Assembly (NCBI RefSeq): GCF_002311515.1
Contig: NZ_DCAO01000097.1
Span: forward strand, 1-44,020
Source: Thalassospira sp. UBA1131
GTDB lineage: Bacteria; Pseudomonadota; Alphaproteobacteria; Rhodospirillales; Thalassospiraceae
Direction: 5' to 3'
Length of the DNA: 44,020 nucleotides
Shown piece after piece: positions 17,850-29,100 of this stretch; the stretch's first letter is position 1; the number at the start of each line of letters is the position of its first letter. The position numbers were made by a program, and so were the translations under genes. The notes under the pieces were generated by a model. That model was not told where the DNA came from. It ran no database searches and was given only the letters and a program-made list of their open reading frames with translations.

Positions 17850-20372
17850 TCAGAAGTCAAAATCGGTTGTGATGCCACGTTTCAACTGGAAGCGATGGCT
17901 TGTGTAATCATGATAATGGCTGGTCTTGCCGACCCGCTCTCGCAGCTTGAGGAATACGTCCTGATTGTTGAACTTGTCAGCCTCGCGCGACAACAGGAAT
18001 TTCCTGGGCATTTCGCGTTCCCGGGCATTATCGGACGTAAAATCAAACTGAAGCACATGCTCATCAGAAATCAAGGTGTCATCGGCTGCGTAAATCCCGG
18101 CCAGAAGCTCGCGAGCCTGCATCTTTTCGGAAACCGGTTGCGCCTGATAGAATACCACCGCCGTCTGGCCTGAAGTAATCTGGCTACGACCCGAAACGAT
18201 GATCTGCACCTCAACCTGGCTGATATCGGCGTCACGCTGCTTGCCAACACGGATAACAGGAATAACGATTTCCTGAAGTGAAGCACCGCCGTGCACAAAC
18301 CGGCTCCCAGCCCCCTTAACCCGCAAACGATTGATCGAGTTGGGGATCAATACGTCAAGATCACCAGAGAGACCAAGGTTGGCAGAGCTGAACTTCTTCA
18401 TGCCCGAGGTTTCTTCAAGCCCTCGACCGATGACAAAACGACGATTGCGCATCAGGATTTCTTCACCCTTTGGATCCGCCACCGCGAAGTCGCTCTCATC
18501 CAGTGCGCGGTGCTGATACAGGAAACCATGATCCGCTGTAATCAGGATGTTGGAGAAATTGGCCGAGGTCAGCTTGCGAACCAGTTTGGTAAGCTCGTCG
18601 ATCGCGTCTTCTGCAGCTTTCGGCAGTTGATCTTCGGTTTGCAGTTTGTCACCGATCGCATCGATCAGGTTGTGATAGATATAAACGACGTCATTGTCCC
18701 GGAAGAGCTCCTTGCCATCATCCACCCGCATATCCAGCACATCCCGGGCAGCAAGCGCCTTCGCGCGGTCGCCCGCCCTGCCCGTGGCCAATATCTTTTC
18801 TCGTGCGGCAAGACCCTGGGTGCTTTCACCGCCGGATAATACTGTCCCCTTGCCGTCTGAAGCGAATGACAGTTCTTTGTTCGGAAGAAGAGCCGCCATG
18901 CCCAGCTGCGTATAACTCGGGAGTGCACTAATCATCGGTTTGAGTTCTGCATCAAACCGGTTCAGAGCCCGAATGCGGCGCAAGCATTCTTCTGCCACCT
19001 CAAAACGCAAAGCATCCGAGACGATGACAACGACCTTCTGGTCCTTGCGCCGGAACTCTGCCGCCTGTTCGGCATAGAAGGCGCTTTGACGCGCGTAGCC
19101 GGGAATAGACCAGTCATTCAGCGCCGTAACCTGATCCTGCCAGGCATCGTTCAGTTTAAGCAGGAAACTGTTGGTGTATCTGTTTTCGACTGCTTCATAG
19201 AGTTCTGACAACAAAGAGGCATGGCCGCTGCGCTGCATATGGTAGATGAACTTGCGATAGTGCTGATCAAGCTTGTACCAGCTGCTTACATATCGCTTCA
19301 CCCCTTCTGCAGGGCTTGTCATTCCCACGTTGGCCTCCGCCAACGCCTGCTGGAACTCAGTGGCAAAACCGATCGCCTGATAGATATCCTCATAGATGGC
19401 ATACCAATGACTTTGCCTGCGTTCACGGACCCATTTCAATACGTCAGATGCACTGACTGTCTGGGTCGACATCGCATGCACAAGCTGCCGGATAATATGG
19501 CGATCAATTTCCTCAAAGTGATCGATCGCCATGACCGTGCGAAAATCACGCTTTGACAGGTCAGCAGGGATCTTTAGAAGGCCCTGATAGCGCTCAGACA
19601 GCGTCTCGAAAGCTTCTTTCCAGTGTCGATTGTTCTTCCAGCGACGGAAGACCAACAACGCCTCGGCGTTGAGCTGACCGTCTTCACCCATTTCCCGCAG
19701 GTAGGCTGACTGGAACAACGTGATTGCAAAGTCTTCAAAGTCCGGCTGATCCGGTTGATACCCGTAAGCATTGCCAACCTGTTTCCAAAAGAACTCCGTC
19801 AGACCCGAACGCTCAATCAGGCGCATGGCGTCATCACGCCCCTCTGCCAGGTCACCCAAAAGCGCCTCAATCACAGTATCGAGACCACCTTCAGCCCCGA
19901 CACAGACGGCAAGCAGACGTGATCTGATTTGCTTAATCTGGTCACTCACATGGGCGCTGATATCAACAGATTGAATCAGCCGTTTCAGCGCCACCACTCG
20001 CGCCTTGGCGCGGTAGAACTCCATATGGTCGCGCACCACACTTTCAAACTGGGGCGGCAGACCAAGCTCGCCAAGCCAGATACCAGCCTGATCTGCCTTG
20101 AACACAGCGCTCGCCAACTGCAGATCCAGCAGCCAGTTTGAAGCATTCTCGGGCTCCGGCCCGTCATGGAACACAAGGAACTTTGCACCGGGTTCCTGCC
20201 GTAACATTCGATACTTGAGACCAAACTGATTGTTGGCAATCTCGACCTTGGTCACGTCAGCCAGATCGACGCTATCAAACGCGTTACGCATATCGCGCGC
20301 AGCGTCATACCAGAAAACGATCCGGTGTTCTTCAAACAACCTTTGCAGACTTGCGCTGATTCTATCGGGCAT
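17850..20372 (-). CDS. pglZ: BREX type I PglZ, alkaline-phosphatase-superfamily protein
   Basis: The 840-residue protein matches PglZ of type I BREX in length and plan. The N-terminal start MPDRISASLQRLFEEHRIVFWYD is typical. A metal-binding phosphatase-superfamily core has 'VVIVSDALRFEVAEE' near 447 and 'ILITADHGFLYQH' near 610, the two metal-ligand blocks. A further C-terminal domain follows. PglZ is essential for BREX and is thought to act with PglX and BrxC in modification and exclusion; its enzymatic substrate is not established. The ATG at 20372 has AGAGGCAG upstream. It ends 11 bases before brxL. A 105-bp gap separates it from the GmrSD-like gene, while core BREX gene junctions nearby are much tighter. 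Confidence 0.93.
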   Translation of the reverse strand: MPDRISASLQRLFEEHRIVFWYDAARDMRNAFDSVDLADVTKVEIANNQFGLKYRMLRQEPGAKFLVFHDGPEPENASNWLLDLQLASAVFKADQAGIWLGELGLPPQFESVVRDHMEFYRAKARVVALKRLIQSVDISAHVSDQIKQIRSRLLAVCVGAEGGLDTVIEALLGDLAEGRDDAMRLIERSGLTEFFWKQVGNAYGYQPDQPDFEDFAITLFQSAYLREMGEDGQLNAEALLVFRRWKNNRHWKEAFETLSERYQGLLKIPADLSKRDFRTVMAIDHFEEIDRHIIRQLVHAMSTQTVSASDVLKWVRERRQSHWYAIYEDIYQAIGFATEFQQALAEANVGMTSPAEGVKRYVSSWYKLDQHYRKFIYHMQRSGHASLLSELYEAVENRYTNSFLLKLNDAWQDQVTALNDWSIPGYARQSAFYAEQAAEFRRKDQKVVVIVSDALRFEVAEECLRRIRALNRFDAELKPMISALPSYTQLGMAALLPNKELSFASDGKGTVLSGGESTQGLAAREKILATGRAGDRAKALAARDVLDMRVDDGKELFRDNDVVYIYHNLIDAIGDKLQTEDQLPKAAEDAIDELTKLVRKLTSANFSNILITADHGFLYQHRALDESDFAVADPKGEEILMRNRRFVIGRGLEETSGMKKFSSANLGLSGDLDVLIPNSINRLRVKGAGSRFVHGGASLQEIVIPVIRVGKQRDADISQVEVQIIVSGRSQITSGQTAVVFYQAQPVSEKMQARELLAGIYAADDTLISDEHVLQFDFTSDNAREREMPRKFLLSREADKFNNQDVFLKLRERVGKTSHYHDYTSHRFQLKRGITTDFDF

Positions 20373-20477
20373 TCAGCTGCCTCTGTTTTACCTGTTTACC
20401 CAATGCGGCTGCTATCCCGCTAATGCTTATCTTCTCGCTCACTCAAATCTCTTGAAGCGTTCGATGAGCAAAGTCTC

Positions 20478-22565
20478 CTATGTCAGAGCACGCGCCTGCG
20501 CTACAATCGACAAAGCGTCTTCGATTTCGGTTGGCTCTTGCAGGTTAAAAAGCACGCCGCCTTGGTGACTTGCATGCATAACAAAGCTGCGATTGGATGC
20601 ATCCTCGATCGATCCACTATCTGTTTCGACCTCGTTGAAATCTATATCTATGACAAGAACAAGTCCGTACTTGCGGGGTACAACCTCGAGAATAAACTCG
20701 GGGTCATGGTAACTGACCGACTTCCGCTCTGCCATCTCAATCACGTCAGGAAACTCCGACCGCAATCGTGAGCGCAATGCCTCGAAAAGCTTCGCTGCAT
20801 CTTCGCTCATATTGACTTGGGAAACACTGCGCCGCTGTGCCTTGGCTTTGAGCTCTTCAACTTCCATATCCCGGATCACAGCCTCGTCGGCGATCAGGCA
20901 CGGCCAAATACTCAAAGCTCTCTCAGCCAAACGTCTACCGCGAGCTTCCATTTCCGCTGGCGTCCATTGTGGCTCGTCTCGAATATCATGGTTAAGACGG
21001 ACCGAACTCTCTTGGAACCCACCCTTGATTGTTTTCTTTTCCTCAAAAGGTCTATCACTGTAAGTAGAATTGTATCCCGTGAGAGTTAAGTTTCCCAGCC
21101 GATGCAGCCACACCATCTGAATTTGTTGCCACTCATTTCCAAGCATCTTGCGCCAGGAATCATCCAATTTCTCATTCTGCGGCATTACATGTTCGATGGT
21201 GTATTTGCTGGTGTCGCTGAATTCTTTGCTACCTCGGTTTTCCAGTCCATCAAGCAAGTGAAAGCACACGCGCTTGTAGTAGATCTCTCCCTCCTCCAAC
21301 GCAGCCCTGAATGCATCATCCTGAGGAAATGCATAAGAGGGAGACATCCGTGCCATCGCTGCTTTAAGCGAGGCAAGAGGTTGACTATCTTGGATTTTCT
21401 GAGCGAGCTTCGCGAACTCAAGTCCGTATCCGCGGGTCTGCGCCCCAATCACTGCACGGCGCAAAAGGTAACTTTCCAGCAAGCCAATCGCCTCCAAAAG
21501 TTCTCTATCACTTAGCGTGCCGGACATCTCCTGCGCCTCTAACAGTCGCATGACCAGAATTGCGGGCACATCCCCAAGTCGCCGCAATCTCGCAAAGGCG
21601 CGGGCACGCTCGTCGTTACCTCCTCCAACCGCAAAGGCTGCATATTGCCTCCCGCGACGCAACAATTCTTCAAGAAGTTGTTCAAGCGCTTCAAGGTCCT
21701 CGCCGATATCGGCAAAAGCACGCCGGAATGCATCATACACCCGGTCAGACCGTTCGAGCTTCGTGGAGTGCGATCTCAGTGCAAGATAGTCCCGGATGAA
21801 ACTATCGAAGGCCCGTTCGCTGCCCCGGAACAACTCCTCAATCTTACTCCAATAGATCTCATAAAAGCGCGTCTGCTCTTTCTCGGGAAGTCGCATGAGA
21901 ATAAAGTTCCGGATCAAATCCGAAGGGCTCAGGTCTACTCCCGTCGAGTTGAGGCTCTCAAAAATCAGTTGCGGGTTGTCAACACCACGGTCCAGCGTGA
22001 CATCGACAAGTAAGAGGCGGTTGATCCCCCTATAAACCCGCTCTGGATCCTCTTCCTCAAGGAGTTCCCGGAAGAAATCGTAGTTGTCACGTATCCGTGG
22101 CGACGGCATCGCGGGCTCGGTTTGCCCATTAATGAGTGCTTGTAGAGTGGCGTCATCGTGGCGACGAAGTCTCAACTTGACCTCCCGCTCGCCCTCTTCC
22201 TGAAGATTACGCAAGAAGTAAGCATCAATCCGCTTCACAGTCGGGCCATCATCACTGCCTTGCCATCCCGTTTCCCGAATGTGATCACGCAATGCCGTCA
22301 ATAAAAGGGTCAGAGTTGTTACCCTCTGCTGCCCATCAATAAGCAGCCAACGAGTAAAGCCTGCAGAACTATCCCCCGTTTGGATATACACAACCGACCC
22401 AATGAAATGGCCGCGATCTGCACTTTCATCGGCAATTGCGAGTAAATCATGCCATAGCTGTCGGCAGTTTTCCTCAGTCCAGCTGTAGTCGCGCTGGAAC
22501 ACCGGAATGATGAACTGCGAAGCTCCGTTAATAATTTTCGGGAAGAACCGCTGCACAGCATTCAT
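20478..22565 (-). CDS. GmrSD-like type IV restriction enzyme (DUF262-DUF1524-DUF5655)
   Basis: The 695-residue protein begins with a DUF262 (GmrS/ParB-like NTPase) domain containing LIDGQQRVTTL at about 75-85. It carries a DUF1524 HNH nuclease around residues 455-520, seen as 'IEHVMPQ', then 'HRLGNLTLTGYNSTYSDRPF' with its histidine, asparagine and lysine positions. The last ~100 residues resemble DUF5655. GmrSD-type enzymes cut DNA with modified bases, such as glucosylated hydroxymethylcytosine. BREX loci carrying an enzyme of this type (BrxU) are known, where it handles phages whose modified DNA evades BREX. Here it sits inside the BREX operon between pglX and pglZ, with gaps of 118 and 105 bp. 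The ribosome site AGGAGA precedes the ATG. Both halves are fused and intact. Confidence 0.88.
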   Translation of the reverse strand: MNAVQRFFPKIINGASQFIIPVFQRDYSWTEENCRQLWHDLLAIADESADRGHFIGSVVYIQTGDSSAGFTRWLLIDGQQRVTTLTLLLTALRDHIRETGWQGSDDGPTVKRIDAYFLRNLQEEGEREVKLRLRRHDDATLQALINGQTEPAMPSPRIRDNYDFFRELLEEEDPERVYRGINRLLLVDVTLDRGVDNPQLIFESLNSTGVDLSPSDLIRNFILMRLPEKEQTRFYEIYWSKIEELFRGSERAFDSFIRDYLALRSHSTKLERSDRVYDAFRRAFADIGEDLEALEQLLEELLRRGRQYAAFAVGGGNDERARAFARLRRLGDVPAILVMRLLEAQEMSGTLSDRELLEAIGLLESYLLRRAVIGAQTRGYGLEFAKLAQKIQDSQPLASLKAAMARMSPSYAFPQDDAFRAALEEGEIYYKRVCFHLLDGLENRGSKEFSDTSKYTIEHVMPQNEKLDDSWRKMLGNEWQQIQMVWLHRLGNLTLTGYNSTYSDRPFEEKKTIKGGFQESSVRLNHDIRDEPQWTPAEMEARGRRLAERALSIWPCLIADEAVIRDMEVEELKAKAQRRSVSQVNMSEDAAKLFEALRSRLRSEFPDVIEMAERKSVSYHDPEFILEVVPRKYGLVLVIDIDFNEVETDSGSIEDASNRSFVMHASHQGGVLFNLQEPTEIEDALSIVAQARALT

Positions 22566-22683
22566 TGAATATCTCCTGATTTACTCGCGAAATCAGCTAA
22601 GCCAAAGCATCCGCAACATGCAAACGGCCGCGCCTTTCCACCCCAAGCAACAACGACACAGCATGCTTTTCTGAATTGCGATT

Positions 22684-25600
22684 TCACGTTTCCTTCGCCT
22701 CCAACCCGGCGATCTTCTTCAGCGCTGCACCGAACTTCGGATAATTGGCCTTTACACCATCATCAAGGTCGATCTCGATCTTGGCCTGCGCGAGCGGGAA
22801 GACAACTTCGCGTTCCCATTCAATCAACTCGTCAAGCTGCTTGGCGATCACCGCCAGCTCTTTGAGCGCTTTGGTCCGTTGCCCCTGGCTGGCATCGGGA
22901 TCGTCCGAGAGTTTTTCAAGACGCTCACGCTCGGCCTCCAGCTTGCTAATGAACTCGCGCAGATAGTCGTTAAGCACGACAGATACCGTATCAGCCCGAT
23001 ACCGATGCATATAGATTAGCGCGTTGAAGGTACCCTTGGGGCTTGAGAACATCCAGTAGATCGGACGTTTCTTGTAACGCTTCACGTGATCGGCATAGAA
23101 ATCCTTGGTGAAATACTTGCGGATATCCTTACCCAGCGCGTCTTCGATGAATTTCAGGTTCTCACGAAAATGCGTCTCACCAAAGGTCACGCGCAGGAAC
23201 AGACGGAAACGCTCTGTGATGTCGTCGGCAAACCAGTCACCATCCAGCACAGGAATAACATTGTCGGCGTCGGGCATGAAGCTGGGCTCGGGGATGCGGG
23301 CAAGATAATCCTCCAGCCGCTCGCCCTGATTGGCAAGGATCAGGCCCGGCGCGTCGAGGCTGTAGCGCCCAAACATGCAGCCCACGGCATAGCTGAGGAA
23401 CTCGGCCATGGTGTCAGCGCGCAGGCGGGTCTCGCGGTCGTCCTCCGAGCCCTTTACGCCATAGCGATAGGCGGGGTTGCAGGTGAGGGTGATCTCCTCG
23501 ATCGGCACCTCGGGGGTCAGTTCATCCTGTAGGCCATAGGCGTCAATGAAGATGCGGTTGTTCTCTTGCTCCAGCCGCTGCATCTCGTCCGTCATGGACT
23601 GCCAATGGGCGCGCAGCGTGACGTAGCTTTCCTGCAGCGTTTCGCCGCTATGATCGGTTGAGAGTAGCGAGAGCGTGCTGAAATCCCAAGAGGTTTCGTA
23701 GGTGTCCCAGTCTTCAGACCCCAATGACACTAATCTCTCGATAACCTTGCATGCAGTAGTGGTTACATCCACCGCTGGGGCTGGAACTGTCTTGACGTCA
23801 AATAGGTTGATCGACATTGTGGGATTTGCGATTTCGAGAGCAACTTTTGCGAACGGACTGTTCAATGCGCCAAGTAAAACGCTGGCTGCTTTGGACGTTA
23901 CAGGAAAGACCGCAAGCCCCTTTGTGTCGAAAGTGGTGTCAGCCGGAAGAAATCGAAAGCCAGATTTCTTAGTAGAGATTGGTGACCATGTTACACCCTC
24001 GCGATACCAATAATCTTTTGGGATGATGCGTCCTGACAAGTGGCTTTTGTAATAGCCTCTTGCGGACTCCGACCAATCAACAACATGCTCAAGATTTCCA
24101 GCCCATTTTCTAAACTCTCCCCCTTTGGAATACAGCAGCCAGCGCTTTTTTCGTCCTCGCTGCGCCAGCCCGACTTCCCAGATGTATCGGAGGAAACGCT
24201 CGTTGTCTGACGTAATATTCTTGCCTTCAACTTCGAACATTTCGGAAATACTGTTGTTCTGATAAGCGCTCAACACACTTTCCGGAACCCAATAGGCCAA
24301 TGCAGCGCTTGGCAAGATAAGGAATTGCTTGGCATACTTCGAGAAACGAATAGTCCGAGGCTCAGTTGGCTCGAGCGCGGCGGAGAACATAGTGGCCTTT
24401 TCTGCCTCCGAACGGCCATCGGTCAGACGAAAATAGTCTGCACTATTATTTGTTGCGTATCCTTTTCCGAGCACAAAGGCGACCGTCGAAACAACCTCCC
24501 CTCCAATTGTATCGAACGCACGCGTTCCCAAGTGCAGAACGGTGGTCGGAGGAGCAGTAGTGAGAAGTTCTCGTCTCAGTGCCTCGAATGTGGGCAGAAA
24601 CATCCATGACTGCATATTAATCATGGCTAGGAAGCCTTGCCTTTTAAGCAGATTGACCGAGCGCTCCATGAACATCGCGAAAAGGTCAATCTTGCTGTCG
24701 GGGTATTCAGTCTTTGCGAAGTCTCCGAGCTTAGTGTTCATCCCTTTTCCGCCCATATACGGCGGATTAGCGACCACAACGTGATACTTCGGAGACAGCG
24801 CCTTGGCCATGCGCAGCACGGCGATGACACGCTCCTGCAATTCCTTCAGCAGTAGGTCGCTCCCGAAATCCCGCGCCTCGACCACCCTCAGCGTCTCGGC
24901 CGGATCGCGCAGTTTAGGCACGATCAGCGATCCAAAGTTCTTGGCCTGCCCGAACTGACCCAGCGTCTCACGCAGCTCATCGGTGAACAGATCCTTGCCC
25001 ACCACCGCCATAACGTCCTGCATCTCGGCATCTGTGAATGCCACGTTCTGCAACACGCAGATGTCGGACTTCACTTCCATCCGCAGGAAACGCCGCCGTC
25101 CTAGTTTCTCTGCCGCTTTCATCGTCAGCGCAAAGGCCGCAAGCGCGCCCGCGCGGTCGTCAATTTCCACCCCAGTCAGGTTATGCGTCAGTATCAGTGC
25201 AGGGATATCAGCCGCATCATAGCCTTCTTCTTCATAGATCGCGTAGAGCAGATCAAAGGCATAGGTCAACATGTGCCCCGACCCACAGGCCGGATCGCAA
25301 ATGCGGATTTCTTCAGGACGGGAAATGCGCAGGAAATCTTTCTCGGGTTCTTCCGGCGCAATGTAATAGTCCATCCGCTCGGCCAGTTTCGATCCGGGTC
25401 GGTTCAGCAGCCAGAGCCGCCCCAACGAGTTCTCCACCAGGTAACGGACGATCCAGTGCGGGGTGAAAAGCTGTGTCGCCGCGGGGATATTCTCGGCCGT
25501 GATTTTCTTGTTCTTTTTTAGGCCTGCAAAGACCTGGTCCTTTTTCTCCGAGATGTAGAACTGATACAGCCACCCAATAATTTCGACATCCTGACAGGCG

Positions 25601-26151
25601 TCTGCGGTCATCACCTTGCGCAGTTCCGCGAGGATGGAGGATTGCGACAGCAGATCCTCTGGCATCAGCAGTTCGGTGTAATCGTCGATCTTCTCGAACA
25701 GGAAGGGCATCGGGCCATGCCACTGATTGCAGGCATGGACAAGCAGCAAACGATAAGCTTCTGCCTGTGGATCAGATGATGGTGTACGTCCATCAAGAAG
25801 TGCACCAATCGTGTTTGAAGCCCCGTCTGGAATATTACCCGCCAAGGCCTCAGCCAGGATTTCCGGGCGGGTTTGCCCATCAGCTGGTGAAACCACACCA
25901 ACAGTCGTGTAACCGTTGATATCCATGAACCGTAACGCGGTAAATCGGTTAAACCAGGTATAGGCGACTTGCTCGATGACCTGCGCCCTACCATCGCGCG
26001 CGATGGCGGCGTCAAGCTCTTTCATCGCCTTTGGGTGTTCCCGCCGTGCCGGGGATGCCGGATCGATCACAATGTCAAGCTTGGCGCCGACCTGATCAAT
26101 CAGCAGATTACGGGCTGCCTGGGCAAACTTCTTGAGCGCGTTCGTATCCAT
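22684..26151 (-). CDS. pglX: BREX type I PglX adenine-specific DNA methyltransferase
   Basis: The 1155-residue protein is a class I N6-adenine methyltransferase. Motif I DPACGSGHM lies near residue 288 and motif IV NPPYMGG near 461. The long C-terminal half holds the target-recognition region and ends in a charged helical segment. In type I BREX, PglX methylates one adenine in an asymmetric 6-bp site and so marks self DNA. A TTG codon directly precedes the ATG at 26151. I take the ATG because it overlaps the brxC stop by one base (TGATG), implying coupling. The middle section (nt 23700-24700) looks AT-richer and more varied than the ends, as expected for an exchangeable recognition domain. 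I saw no frameshift or phase-variable tract. Confidence 0.94.
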   Translation of the reverse strand: MDTNALKKFAQAARNLLIDQVGAKLDIVIDPASPARREHPKAMKELDAAIARDGRAQVIEQVAYTWFNRFTALRFMDINGYTTVGVVSPADGQTRPEILAEALAGNIPDGASNTIGALLDGRTPSSDPQAEAYRLLLVHACNQWHGPMPFLFEKIDDYTELLMPEDLLSQSSILAELRKVMTADACQDVEIIGWLYQFYISEKKDQVFAGLKKNKKITAENIPAATQLFTPHWIVRYLVENSLGRLWLLNRPGSKLAERMDYYIAPEEPEKDFLRISRPEEIRICDPACGSGHMLTYAFDLLYAIYEEEGYDAADIPALILTHNLTGVEIDDRAGALAAFALTMKAAEKLGRRRFLRMEVKSDICVLQNVAFTDAEMQDVMAVVGKDLFTDELRETLGQFGQAKNFGSLIVPKLRDPAETLRVVEARDFGSDLLLKELQERVIAVLRMAKALSPKYHVVVANPPYMGGKGMNTKLGDFAKTEYPDSKIDLFAMFMERSVNLLKRQGFLAMINMQSWMFLPTFEALRRELLTTAPPTTVLHLGTRAFDTIGGEVVSTVAFVLGKGYATNNSADYFRLTDGRSEAEKATMFSAALEPTEPRTIRFSKYAKQFLILPSAALAYWVPESVLSAYQNNSISEMFEVEGKNITSDNERFLRYIWEVGLAQRGRKKRWLLYSKGGEFRKWAGNLEHVVDWSESARGYYKSHLSGRIIPKDYWYREGVTWSPISTKKSGFRFLPADTTFDTKGLAVFPVTSKAASVLLGALNSPFAKVALEIANPTMSINLFDVKTVPAPAVDVTTTACKVIERLVSLGSEDWDTYETSWDFSTLSLLSTDHSGETLQESYVTLRAHWQSMTDEMQRLEQENNRIFIDAYGLQDELTPEVPIEEITLTCNPAYRYGVKGSEDDRETRLRADTMAEFLSYAVGCMFGRYSLDAPGLILANQGERLEDYLARIPEPSFMPDADNVIPVLDGDWFADDITERFRLFLRVTFGETHFRENLKFIEDALGKDIRKYFTKDFYADHVKRYKKRPIYWMFSSPKGTFNALIYMHRYRADTVSVVLNDYLREFISKLEAERERLEKLSDDPDASQGQRTKALKELAVIAKQLDELIEWEREVVFPLAQAKIEIDLDDGVKANYPKFGAALKKIAGLEAKET

Positions 26152-29100
26152 CAAACAATTACCTTTTTGCCTGCACGGATCTGATCAAGCAGGGTCTTTT
26201 TCATTTCTTCGACATATTTTTCAACGTCGGCCTCTTCAGCCAAGAAAGCCTTGGCAAAGCTGACCTTTATTTCGGACGCATTTACATAAGCTGGCTGTTT
26301 AACCGGCTCGGGCGTGAAAGCGGGTGCTGGATCCTCTGCCATTTCCGGGTTGGGATTGGGGGCCGTCGGGGCAGAAGCTTTCGGTTGGTTAAAACGATCA
26401 AGCTCTGCCAGGACACGTGGCAAAAGATCACGCTTGGTGCTATTCGCCCGATCGCGCAAGAACGGGATCATCTTTATACTATCAAGGCCTGCCTTCTGGT
26501 CCTCGACAATGCGTTTGATGTAAGCCTGATTTTCCGAAGAAAGCTTTTGGAAATCTGGCATCTGGGTGATTTTAGCCGCACAATCGTCAATCTCGGCGAT
26601 AACCGCCTTGCGTTCATTCAACACCGCCAAGTCCACCCGGTCTTTGAGCGCATAAAGACCGGATTTCAATGACTGGATGGCGGCCCCCTTGTAGCAGTTC
26701 GGGTCAGCCAACACCTGCTTTAGCGCGTCACCAGCTGCAGAGTCGACGTAAGGAATATTGGCCTCCTGATCATGCAGGAAAAACCGCGCATCGTCATAGA
26801 TTTCGCGCTGAGCCCCGCCCATGAAGCTGCGGATTTTATCAAGGACCTCTTCCTTGGTATCAAGAAGGGCATCTTCCTGCGTTGCGGGCTCGGTGATGTA
26901 CCAGCCAGCAGGCTTGCCAACCATGGCAGCGATTTTCGAGGCAAAGGGCTCCAATGCAACAACGAACGGGTACTGAGCCTTCTGTGCATGAAGTTTGCCC
27001 AGTTCTTCTGACAACGTTCTCGTGCTTTCCGCCCATTCGGCACCAATCGTTCGCGCGTCGGACCCGTCTGACGGCAGGTCAAACAGCTCCTTATAAAGCT
27101 CTTTGGCTTTGCGGATCTGGGCGGCTGTAAACTCGGTCTGCGGCGTCAGCAGAATGTTCGCCAGCGCATGACTGTTGTTAAGGGCTTTTGCCAGTTCCGC
27201 GCGTTCCAGCACCGTACTGTCAGATCGCGCCTCGATCTTGCCCTTGCCGGACAAACTGGCCGCAAGACATAGAGTTGCCGTTGTCGGCCAACCGTATGGC
27301 TTGGTTCCAAACCGCTCGGTCAGGTATTTGACAGATACCTTCATCCCGTTTCGGGCCTGGGACTGGACATAGTTCAGAACTTCCTGTTCTGCCTCGGTCA
27401 GGCCTTCTCCATTATTGCCAAAAAGGCCGCTTTCCGGCGTTGCCGCCTTCAGGATATCAACTTCGGCATAGGACACCCCACGCAGCATCGGCAGATTGAC
27501 ATAGACCTTGTCCACCAAGACCTGGAAGCCCTTGACGATGCGGTCTTGTGGATCTTCACCGCCAATTTCGAGCTCATCGCCCCGCGCAAACAGACGTGCT
27601 TCTGCCATCAGCTTGCGAAGACGCAGCTCAAGATCCTTATGCCGTCGGCTGTTCTGCTCCCCCTTCTCGGCAACGATGCGGTCGCGTCCTGGCTGGGGTG
27701 AGCCCGTGCGGGCTTGCCGGATGAACTTGTCCGTCTGCTTGAAGAGCGTAAGGTCGCGGATAAACCGCACATCGGGCTGCAGCACCACGGCCAGTTCTTC
27801 GCGGCTCATGTTCCGCATACGCACGGCGTCGGGTGTCGCAACATCGTCGTTGAAGGGGCTTATGACGTTGATTGAGAGCTCATACTCCCGGCCCAAAAGA
27901 TGGTCATCGAGCTTGCGGCTGAAGCTGTATTCGTTGCCGGTGGTCAAATGCTTGATCTTGCGGTGACGCAGGATGGTATCGAAAGCCAGTGTTTCCATTT
28001 CCTTGGAAAGCTCTGCTGGGTCAACGTCGAGCGCCTTGATCTCGGCCTCAACGTCTTTTTCCTCATTGGTCAGGAATTCGTAAACCTCGCCGTTGCGTTG
28101 AATAAGCGTATTGCGTTCAAGGAATGACAGCGCCTCTTCGATCTTGCGCCGTTGCTTACCCTGATCCGTGTCGAATTTCGAAAGCAACAGAATGCCAAGG
28201 TTTCGAACCGTTGGTTTGAATTCCTTGACATATTTGACAAGAAACAGCGCCTTCAGGACACGAACAGCAAACGGATCAATATCCTGGATTTCTTTTTCAG
28301 CAATGTGGATCGACTGCTGCACTGCCGATTTCAGGACGGAGCGAATACCTTCGAACATCAAATCGAAAGTCGCTAACCCGCCGACAGGTTGATCGACCAT
28401 TTTCTTGGCGACTTCTTGAAATACGCCCAACATTGAACGCTCGCCGACCGAGCTGTGCTTACCCTCAAAAGCATTGTGCTGAGACAGCGACCTGATTGCC
28501 ATCTGGAACAGCATGTATTGATATGGCGGGAACGGGTAGCTCGAAATGAATTGTTCGCGACCTTCAAAGTTCTTCAACTTGATCGAGCCGTCGGTAAAGT
28601 CGAACAAAGTTTTCAGGTTGTTCTCTTCCCGATCATGGAGGTTGCCGAGCCTGGCTTGTCCTTCATCAGTCTTTGAAAGAAGGCGGCGCTGAATGACCTC
28701 TGCGACGTCTGCGGAATTCAAAGGCATCCGGACGCCAAAGCGCGCCATGATTTTCGAGAAGTCCTGCGACTGGAACGCTTTGCCATCGCCGATAATCGCT
28801 TCCATATCCTGCTGGGATGTTACGATCAGCCAAGCTTGACCTTTACACTTGGTGTTCAGGCTTTCGGCGATGGTCTGCAGGTTCGTCATCAGTTTGACGT
28901 TCTCGGCGATGTATTGGCCGACCTCGTCGACGAAGAAGTTCAAACGAAACTTCGGCTCCTGTCTATCGATCCAGGCCTTGACCTTGTTGGCAAAGTCCTC
29001 GATCGAAACCCGCGTGTCCGACCGATATTGCCCGAGAATGTCACTGGCATCTGCCGGATCACCACCTGCAACCGAGGCAAAGGCCGCTGCGATGTTTTTA

